NCBI GenBank assembly: GCA_020543525.1
Contig: JAHYIO010000001.1
Span: 4,340,001 to 4,404,000, forward strand
Origin: Coriolopsis trogii
Lineage: Eukaryota; Basidiomycota; Agaricomycetes; Polyporales; Polyporaceae
Direction: 5' to 3'
Length of the DNA: 64,000 nucleotides
The notes under the pieces were generated by a model, which searched no databases, had not been told where the DNA came from, and saw only the letters and a program-made list of their open reading frames with translations. The translations under genes were made by a program, and so were the position numbers. This document shows, one piece after another, positions 56,519 to 64,000 of this stretch (position 1 is its first letter; each line of letters starts with the position of its first letter).

Positions 56519-57703
56519 ATGAATGCAGGAAACAGCGCGCAAGCCCCCGCCGGATTCTTGGTACAAGCCGTCCCTCTCCCACCTATGGTGGAGCCAGTGG
56601 AGAACCTGCACACCCTGACGATGTTCACGGAAGTATACATACAACGCTGGTCTGCCCCCTACTCCTGCAGCCTCAGGAGCTTCGTGAGCGCGCTGGGTGC
56701 CTGGCAATCCCTCGAACATCTCAGCTTGATTCGAGCTCTTGATGCGGTCGACTTTGGTTCCTGCTCCTCCTCGTACCCTCCGTTTCATTCAAATGGCATC
56801 ATCACTCCATCGATGCTCTCTGGAGGAGAAGGGTGGCAACGTGGTCACTCTCCGCAAAACCTCCTCCGACTACATTCTCTCAAGACTTTGCACGTGCAAG
56901 ACTCCGCAAGAAACATACATAACCTTCTGTCCAACATGTACGTTCCTCTGTCGACGTCGCTGACCTTGACAATGGAATGTGACCTTGGCGTCGAGCATTG
57001 GGAATATGGAGTCATCCACGCCATTCCTTACTACGACGCGTATCTCAATTTACCCATTTTAGGCCAGACCAGGACCGTAACCATTGACACGACTAGTGGT
57101 TTTGTCCTCAAAGCGACAGGCCCGGCTTGCGCTGGGCTGAACCCCGCAGAGCTCACTCTACAGCTCCACCCAGGGGGCGACCCGCGAGCCGACCAGACCG
57201 GTCATTACGGCTATCTCCTAAGGTCGGCCCTGTCCTTCCTCCCCGACGTGTTCAAACACGCGATCCAAGCCACGCGACCCCGTGCACACCCGCTCGAATC
57301 GCTCGTCGTGTCCGGCGAGGCGGAGCGCATCACAACGGACGACTGGAACCGGGACCTGCGCGAGTACACCTCTCTCGAGTCACTCGTGATCACGGAAACC
57401 GCGGGGGGATCACTCGTGAACTTGTTCGACGCGCTGGCATGCGAGTCGAGGGCGGGCCCACAGGGCATGCTTTGCCCACGTCTCAAGTCGCTCGAGCTCC
57501 ACGGCGCCGCCCATAGCAAGGAGTTCAGGGAGGCCGTCGGCCGGTGTCTTGCCATGCGCGCGCGTAACGGGGTCAAGATTGCCTCTCTGAAGATGTCGCT
57601 GCAGTCGGTCAAGGCGCTGCGGGGAATAGAGCGCGACTATCGTGAATCGTTCAAGGCATTGGTCGGGGTAATCGACGTTCGGAGTCTGTCCTCTCGGTCT
57701 TGA
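56519..57703 (+). CDS. Triplicated unassigned family, copy 3
   Basis: Single-exon coding region of 394 residues starting MNAGNSAQAPAGFLVQAVPL. It shares all blocks with its neighbours: PPMVEPVENLHTL, YSCSLRSFVSALGAWQSLEH, LKTLHVQDSARNIHNLLSNM, YVPLSTSLTLTMECDLGVEH and TSGFVLKATGPACAG. Later come HPLESLVVSGEAERITTDDW, SLVNLFDALACESR, CPRLKSLELHGAAHSKEF and CLAMRARNGVKIASLKMSLQ. The end RDYRESFKALVGVID matches copy 1 (QDYRESLRHLVRAV) better than copy 2, so copies 1 and 3 look closest at the C terminus. No F-box and no membrane segment. Function unknown. A T/A-rich 3' region follows, with AATATTAATGAAGG near 57735. Confidence 0.75.
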   Translation: MNAGNSAQAPAGFLVQAVPLPPMVEPVENLHTLTMFTEVYIQRWSAPYSCSLRSFVSALGAWQSLEHLSLIRALDAVDFGSCSSSYPPFHSNGIITPSMLSGGEGWQRGHSPQNLLRLHSLKTLHVQDSARNIHNLLSNMYVPLSTSLTLTMECDLGVEHWEYGVIHAIPYYDAYLNLPILGQTRTVTIDTTSGFVLKATGPACAGLNPAELTLQLHPGGDPRADQTGHYGYLLRSALSFLPDVFKHAIQATRPRAHPLESLVVSGEAERITTDDWNRDLREYTSLESLVITETAGGSLVNLFDALACESRAGPQGMLCPRLKSLELHGAAHSKEFREAVGRCLAMRARNGVKIASLKMSLQSVKALRGIERDYRESFKALVGVIDVRSLSSRS

Positions 57704-58617
57704 GACGTATGCCTATATGTAACAGTGTAGTAAATATTAATGAAGGAATGTATTCTACTGTATCGGGATTTGGAAGAAATGATGAACGATTTACCGAAGC
57801 GTTGATCCATCCCGCGCACCTGAGCTGTGAAATCTGCTTGGTTTGGGCTTCTTTCATCGTATTTTCCACCATTTGATTCCAGAACAGCCTGAGCATGAAA
57901 CCTCCTCGGGAACGCAAACAGCGTGGTACCGAACCCCGGACCTCGGCGGGCTAGGGGCTGAGACTTTCGACACGAATTGCCGTGCATATTCGGCGACTGG
58001 AACTCCCCGCTCGGTATCCCTCTCCGGGTTATGTCGATATTTTCGGTGAAGAGTTCCACTGATTGCTGCCGTTCGTGCTGAATGTCTACTGGACGCGGTC
58101 CATTTCAGTCTCGATATAAGCAGAATCTACGATGCGCTCGCAGCACAAGTACGCAAAGCAACGTTTGAACATACGCGATTCTGTAACTCATCCCAACAGA
58201 CAAGTTAACGCTTGCGTTTTACGAGGATGCCGATCCGGCCGTCGCTCTGCAGGATCTTTGTGACTGCCGCTTGAACACTAGCTTCATCGGACGCGGCATC
58301 CATGCAGCCTCTCGACGTTCAACCCCTCATTGCATTTCAGCTTGCAGACGTCTGTCGCACCGGCGTCTCGGAGAGCTTCCCTCCCCGAGACTAACGTCAG
58401 GACGTCGATGCGAGTCACTTTGCTATCAAGTGCTGTGTTATCACCCAACGTTAGTTGCGGTGCTGACGGTGCTCGTATGCGGCGGCAGACCACAACTCCG
58501 CCGATCGTCGCTACATGGCTGAAACGCACCGGATTCCGAAGTGGCGCAAGTCGGATTGAAAGCCAGAGAGATGTACATGTATGTTCAAGAGAGAGGGCGT
58601 GCCCAAAGTGAATATGT
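57704..58617. other. Convergent intergenic region
   Basis: 3' ends of family copy 3 (plus) and the SDR gene (minus). About 900 nt, longer than most convergent gaps here. I see no gene, tRNA or repeat that I can support. Confidence 0.4.
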
Positions 58618-59633
58618 CTACTTGCGTTGTTGCTGCGCCGCCTTCCTTGGGCTCTCGCCGAACTTGTTCCACAACATCCGGAGGACCCATCCGCGAGGTA
58701 GCCACCCGAAGATGCGATACATGGTCGACATGGAGGCGAGCGTCATGTACCTGGGCGGGTGTGGCTGGAGCGCGGAGCCCACGACTTTCTGCGCGAAGAC
58801 CTCCGCCGGCATAGGTCTGCTCTGGCTGAGGTTGAGTTTGAAGAGGATGGAGGCGACATAGTCCTTGTAGAGACTGTCTGGGGGAAGGGCAACGCGAGGT
58901 GCTTGGTTTGTCGCGATGTTGGACTTGACTCCTCCTGGCGAAACGAGGAGGACGTTGATGTCGAACGGCGTGCACTCCATGTACAGCGTGTCGGTGATGG
59001 AATGGAGAGCGGCTTTGCTAGCGCTGTAGATACCGCCCCAGGGAACGGGACTAGTGAGGGCGAATGAGCAACAGACCAGCAAGGAAGACTATGCAGCGCA
59101 CATTTCGCCCGCAATCGAGCCTATGTTGACGATCGTTCCCTTGCGTCGGGAGGCCATGTGTGGAATGACTGCCTTGGACATGCGAACGACAGAGAAGACG
59201 TTGGTGTTGAAAGTATGGATGATCTCGCTCATATCGACATCCAGTATGGGTCCTACAGACGCTGTTAGCAGGATGATAGAGGACAACCTTGTATGTCTGA
59301 GCTTACCTGTGTTTCCCACGCCCGCATTGTTGACGAGGATGTCTATCTGACCCTCGGTCTCTATGACTTTCTTGACGACAGCTTGGGTGTCCTCATCTTG
59401 GGTGACATCGAGGGCCAGTTTCTTGATGGCATCACTGCTGAACCCTTCCATGCTTTCAAGTCTGCGAGACGTCGCGTAGACAGTACATCCTCTAGCCGCA
59501 AACTCCTCGGCTCTGAGATTGTGGTCAAAACAGTGAGAATAGGACCCTATGATAAACGCAAGGAGACGTACAGTGCAAATCCGATGCCACCCTTGGAGCA
59601 TCCTGTAACGAGCACAACTGTTTTGGAGGACAT
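58618..59633 (-). CDS. Short-chain dehydrogenase, AYR1-like
   Basis: NADPH-dependent SDR similar to yeast 1-acyl-dihydroxyacetone-phosphate reductase (Ayr1) of ER and lipid particles. It starts MSSKTVVLVTGCSKGGIGFA at 59633, with the TGxxxGxG nucleotide-binding motif. After an intron comes LAEEFAARGCTVYATSRRLE, then DILVNNAGVGNTG (NNAG motif), an intron, and PILDVDMSEIIHTFNTNVFS. The catalytic exon holds GTIVNIGSIAGE and GGIYSASKAALHSITDTLYM (YxxxK). It then has DINVLLVSPGGVKSNIA and the C-terminal membrane-facing part YMTLASMSTMYRIFGWLPRG, ending KAAQQQRK at 58618. Four exons. A TATA-like element (TATTTATA on the minus strand) lies near 59694-59704. The substrate is an inference from overall likeness to Ayr1. 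Confidence 0.9.
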
Positions 59634-60058
59634 CCTGTAATGTTAGAGGGCGCGACGGCGCGATGACGATCAGTGGGTCAGAAAGACTGAACCGTCATAT
59701 AAATAGGCTATCGCGGGAAAGGCGGCGGAGAACGGCGATGATTGTCTTGGTCATCCGTGGGTAAGCATGAGCAATCACCCCTCAGAAGGGCAGCAAGGCA
59801 GCAAACGAGCACCCTAGACGGCACAAACTCATGTCAAGCGGGAGCTGATACCCCGAGGTAGTCGGGGGATGGACGATGGCGGTGCCTGGCTGGCGTTGAG
59901 TGACGAAAGAGGGAGCTGCCAAACAGAGCACAACACGCTGGTGCCGGGGCGGGCAGCCGGGACGGGGCGTTCGACTTTGGGACAAGACGTTAACCTCGCC
60001 CTCGTACTCATCCCGCACCCACACGGCACCGACGGCGGCCCCCGCACAGCCGACGCCC
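59634..60058. promoter_or_regulatory. Divergent promoter of the SDR and FCP1 genes
   Basis: About 425 nt between the two ATGs. CATATAAATAGG at 59693-59704 reads as a TATA-like element on both strands and probably serves the SDR gene. The FCP1 side has none. No other gene is seen. Confidence 0.5.
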
Positions 60059-63000
60059 ATGTCCTCGCCGACAGAACTGCACCTCCCACCGACGCTCCCG
60101 TACCCAATCAAGCTCGTCTCGTTCGCTGTCCAGCCCCATGGAGACGTTCAGCGCGGTTCCCGTCTCCTCGACTACTCCTTCACCTACTTGGCCCCCGACG
60201 CACCCCCCGAGCTTCGCTTCGGCACGTGGGACTCCTCAATAGACGGCACCCTCACCTCCTGGTCCTTCAAGAAGGGCGACATCATCTCCGCGAGCCGCGC
60301 ACGCGAAACCCCCGCAGCATACATCCTCGAACCCTGCAAGCATGGCGTCCAACTCGGCGGACTCTGTTGTCTATGTGGGAAGGACATGACAAGGTCGGTG
60401 CTTACCCATCCGTGCCACCGACGCGGCCTCCTAGCCTCGAGTACGCGAGCCTCACGACCCCCATTTCCCCAGCTTTGATTACACTGGCTTCTCGGACGCG
60501 TCGCGCGCCTCCATTCCAATGACACATCTCGCGAACGGACCCACCGTTTCCCTCGAAGAAGCGCAGCGCATAGAGCAGGAGACCGCCCAGCATCTCCTTC
60601 GCTCCCGCAAACTCTCTCTTATCGTCGATCTCGATCAGACCATCGTGCATGCAACCGTCGATCCGACCGTAGGAGAGTGGATAGCCGAGGGCGAGAAATG
60701 GGAGGAGAAGCAGGCTAAGAAGGCCGCCGGTACGGAGGACAAGGCTAGCCCTGAGCCTAAAGGACCGACAGACGAGGCGGCAGAGGAAGATGGGGAGGTC
60801 AACCCGAACTGGGAAGCCTTGAAGGACGTCAAGAAGTTTAAGCTCGGTCCGGAAGCCCTTGGCCAACCACAGCAGCGCAGCAACGTCAGGGGGAAGGGAA
60901 AAGAGAAGACCATCGAACAGGACGGCTGTATGTATTACATCAAACCAAGGTGCGCGTTTGTCCGTTACCTTCTCGGCTAGGGATTAGTGCTGCCAGAGCA
61001 TCCATTATCTCGCTCGCGAACACCCACACGACCCGTGTCGCTTTCGGCTACTCGGAATGGGCAAGGGCGAGTGCCCATAGCTGAGTGGCGCATCATGGAC
61101 AAGGGATAGGATACACGCCACCGAGAGCCATGCATCCAGCAGGCTACACGTCGTGCCTCAATGCCTCTCCATCCTTCTCACATTTCTACGCGTCAAGGGC
61201 GTGGGGGAGTCTGCACTTGGGAACAATTGTGCCTCTTCCATTCTCCTAGATCTGATATCTCCCTTTGCTCCACTGCAGACCCGGCCTGCTAGAGTTTCTC
61301 GAGACAATGGCGACCAAGTATGAGATGCACGTTTATACCATGGGTACGCGTGCTTACGCAGAGCAAGTCTGCGCCGCCATCGACCCAGGCGGCAAGATTT
61401 TCGGCAATCGTATCCTCAGTCGAGACGAGAGCGGTAGTGAGTGCGGCGTTCACTCCCTCCTGAAGTGTGGCGTTGACGCGACGGATGAGGTTTGACGCAG
61501 AAGAGCTTGCAACGACTCTTCCCATGCGATCAGAGTATGGTTGTCATCATTGACGACCGCGCGGACGTATGGGAATGGAGTCCGAACCTAGTCAAAGTCA
61601 TTCCTTGTGAGTCTCCTGGGCTATACAGGCAGTCAATATGTGCTAACGTGTTATATGTAGATGACTTCTTCGTTGGCATTGGCGACATCAACTCCACATT
61701 CCTCCCCAAGGTCCAACCGTTAGCGCCCGAAATCCCTCCCCCTCCCGTTGCAGCCAGTCCCGATGGACCTGAGCCAGGTCTCGTAGTGGCCGATGCTGAC
61801 GATGACGATGAATCTGAGTTGGAAGATGAGAGCTTCGACTCGGAAAGTCCCTCGTCACCTGCGCCGGAAGACGAGCTTGCGGAGATCGAGAAGGACGACC
61901 TGCTATCCCGTAACGTGCTGGCTCTCGAGGAGCAGTTTGAGGAGCGACCGCTGGCCAAGAAGCAGGAGGAACTCCAGGAGACTACCGGTAGCACCGTAGA
62001 CGCTGGGGAGACAGTTGCCGGAACCGAGTCAGCATCAAATGGAACTTCCTCACCTGCACCGGAACAGAAGGAGAAGCCTGTCAGGAAAGCACTGCTCAAG
62101 AACGACGACACAGAACTGATCAGGGTCAGGCAGGTACGTTGCTCAATGCCTCTGAAAATATTACATTCTATTCAAGTGTGACATCTATGAAGATCCTTGA
62201 CCTCGTACACGAACGGTTCTATACCGCATATGACAAGCGCAAGCCCGAAGATGAGCATAAAGCTTCAAAGAAGGCAAAGCGACATGAACACGACCCTTAC
62301 GATGTCCGAGTATGTCATCGCAATTGTGTTGTTTCCATAAGCGTGTACTGACGCGACACAGCATATAATTCCTCGGATGCGATTGGATACCCTCGCTGGA
62401 TGTCACTTGCTCTTCACGAGCATCATTCCTCTGGATACCAATCCAGAGGTCACGGAGATATGGAAGACAGCAACTGCCTTTGGTGCACAGTGTCACAGGG
62501 AGCTCTCGCCGGCCGTTACGCATGTCGTTACAGTCAAGGTGAGAATCTCCATCCCTGACCCTCCGCGCCACAATGCGCTCACGCTATACGCCTTTCTAGA
62601 ACGGCACGACGAAGATCAAGATGGCGCGCAAGATCTCGGGGATCAAGATTGTGTGGGTCCAGTGGCTGAACGACTCGATCGCGCTGTGGCAGCGCCAGGA
62701 CGAGACCCCGTACCTCGTCCCGCCCGAGCCCCCAGAACCAGGCGACAGCGGCGGTGCGGCGCTTGCGAGTCCCTCCTCGGATCCTCATCAGATTAGTTCT
62801 GACCCCGAGCCGGACGCAGATGACTGGGACCAGCATTTCCTCGAGGGCTCGGGCTCGGGCTCCGGGCGCGCGCTCGGACCGCTCGGGGTCGAAGGACCCG
62901 ATGGGGAGGGGGCTGAGCAGCTCGAGCTGGACGCGGTCGACTGGGACGAGATCAACAATGAGGTAGAGGCCGCTATGAACGAGAGCGATGATGATGGGGA

Positions 63001-63521
63001 TGGAGGCGGGAGTGGCCGGAGTGGGGGCGGGATGTCTGAAGATGAGTGGACGGACGAGACGAACAGCATCATCAGGTGCGCATTATCGTTTTGTCTGATT
63101 TGGGTATCGCGCTCATACTGGGTCTTATGTCTGCGCTTGTAGCAGCACGACGTCGTCGCCTCGCATGAAGCGGAAACGCGTCCGCAGCTTGACGCCGTCC
63201 GAGATCGTCCCCCTGAACGGCGCGGACTCGGACGTGCTCCGTTCGCCGCTCGCGAAGCGCAAGAAGCTCGCATTGGAGCGTTCGGGAGCGTCGAAGCTGA
63301 AGGAGGCGTTCACCGCGGAGCAACTCCGCTCACGGACGCATACACCGACTCGGAGCTTGGAGGATGACGAGAAGATCCCGTGGAGTCAGCGGTCGTCGCC
63401 CGCGACTGCTGGGGCAGACGGCGATGATGACGATGACGGTGACGACGAGGATGGTGGCAGCGAGTATAACATGGTCGAGGACGACTTCCTCGCGAGCGCT
63501 CTGGAAGAGGAGTGGGGATAG
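60059..63521 (+). CDS. FCP1: FCP1 RNA polymerase II CTD phosphatase
   Basis: Removes phosphate from the polymerase II CTD so that the enzyme can be recycled. It starts MSSPTELHLPPTLPYPIKLV at 60059. The N-terminal part has YILEPCKHGVQLGGLCCLCG, a Cys/His motif of fungal FCP1. The catalytic motif DxDxT is LSLIVDLDQTIVHATVDPTV. After an acidic insert comes MYYIKPRPGLLEFLETMATK (across a long intron), then YEMHVYTMGTRAYAEQVCAA, GKIFGNRILSRDESG, VVIIDDRADVWEWSPNLVKV and YDFFVGIGDINSTF. The BRCT region has LAGCHLLFTSIIPLDTNPEV, SPAVTHVVTVK and KISGIKIVWVQWLNDSIALW. The tail is acidic with a basic cluster (SPLAKRKKLALERSG), ending at 63521. About 900 residues. Intron 60950-61278 is unusually long (329 nt). 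Confidence 0.95.
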
Positions 63522-63841
63522 CGCCGCTGCTGCGACCGTCTCGTATCGTTGAGCCTACATATGTTCTGGGAGTTCACGTCTGGTGTGTACAATGCGCATT
63601 CGTTCGCCTCATAGTTTGTGTGTGTGCTGTAGATAGTAAGTAGTCAGTAGTCTAGTGTCGTGAGACTTATTGCCGTTGTGTGTAGCAATGTAGTATAGGT
63701 ATACTAAGTCCGGATCCTCCAAGCGTACTTACGTCCACATCTTATAGGATCTCTGTTCGAGTACCATTCAATGTCACAGGCGTTCGGAATTGAATATATT
63801 CGCGGTCGTAAAGTCGCATTAGAGCCCAGAGCCTGTGGCGC
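63522..63841. other. Convergent 3' region
   Basis: 3' ends of FCP1 (plus) and the partial gene at the right edge (minus). AT-rich with TAGTAAGTAGTCAGTAGTC near 63637. Nothing else is seen. Confidence 0.4.
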
Positions 63842-63991
63842 TTATCCAGTTGTGGTTGTGGCCCGTTTCGAGTAGAAAGGTGTGGAGGCTATGCTGAAGC
63901 CCCATCCGCTGAGGTTCTTGACGCTTGCGTCGATGTCGGGCTGGTACCGTTTGTATGCTTGGTTGCCCCAGAAATGGGTGTTGCGCCTCTT
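63842..63991 (-). CDS. Last exon of an unidentified gene cut by the window edge
   Basis: On the minus strand a good acceptor (CTTCTCTAG) ends at 63992 and is followed by an open frame KRRNTHFWGNQAYKRYQPDI, then DASVKNLSGWGFSIAST and PFYSKRATTTTG, with a TAA stop at 63842-63844. The composition, with many aromatic residues and a HFWG motif, looks protein-like rather than random. The upstream exons lie outside the window, so the gene cannot be identified. I do not recognise the family. Confidence 0.45.
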   Translation of the reverse strand, partial: KRRNTHFWGNQAYKRYQPDIDASVKNLSGWGFSIASTPFYSKRATTTTG

Positions 63992-64000
63992 CTAGAGAAG

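Noticed and set aside
57900..58030. Possible tRNA or structured RNA from GC-rich stems
   Set aside because: No acceptor stem with T-loop GTTCRANNC and anticodon arrangement could be assembled.

Overview
The window is nuclear DNA of a filamentous basidiomycete, most likely an Agaricomycete and possibly a polypore. This is inferred from the GC-rich, gene-dense layout, the many 45-65 nt introns with GTGAGT/GTACGT-type donors, and the gene content: a PacC/Rim101 pH regulator, a fungal TAF1 with a zinc knuckle, a PA28 proteasome activator, and fungal MARVEL and kinase-like proteins. About 27 genes are supported. Nearly all are interrupted by introns, so the coordinates span first to last coding base. 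Exon joins were read by eye from splice signals, frame and family motifs.

Layout, left to right. 0.4-5 kb: RidA-family protein, MOSC/mARC-like protein and dienelactone hydrolase 1, all on the minus strand. 5.6-12.3 kb: a degenerate kinase-like gene, an inverted PIN1 pseudogene head to head with the intact PIN1 prolyl isomerase, Swi5, a MARVEL membrane protein, and dienelactone hydrolase 2 (paralogue of copy 1). 13-22.4 kb: NIPA-type Mg2+ transporter, DHA1 MFS transporter, an unassigned membrane protein and a myosin regulatory light chain, all on the plus strand. 22.6-28 kb: a Lys/Glu-rich nuclear-type protein, a doubtful small gene, and PacC/Rim101. 28-31.2 kb: a gene-poor stretch holding a degenerate internal repeat.

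31.3-51.2 kb is a dense block of housekeeping genes: TAF1, PA28, Rrb1/GRWD1, MGST3-type MAPEG protein, a Ser/Pro-rich nuclear-type protein, 5-hydroxyisourate hydrolase, a TBC-domain protein with degenerate catalytic fingers, a small membrane protein, Rrp1/Nop52 and GCP4. Several neighbours share short divergent promoters (TAF1/PA28, HIU hydrolase/TBC, RRP1/GCP4, SDR/FCP1).

51.2-57.7 kb holds a tandem triplicate of an unassigned gene family resembling the C-terminal part of fungal F-box/LRR-like proteins but without an F-box. Copies 2 and 3 share a promoter block, all three appear to carry a 5' UTR intron, and copy 1 has lost its ATG. 58.6-64 kb: AYR1-like short-chain dehydrogenase, FCP1 CTD phosphatase, and the last exon of an unidentified gene running off the right edge.

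These genes do not form a single pathway. The candidates for something not yet described are the triplicated family at 51-58 kb and the kinase-like gene at 5.6 kb. No tRNA, rRNA, CRISPR array or intact transposon was recognised.
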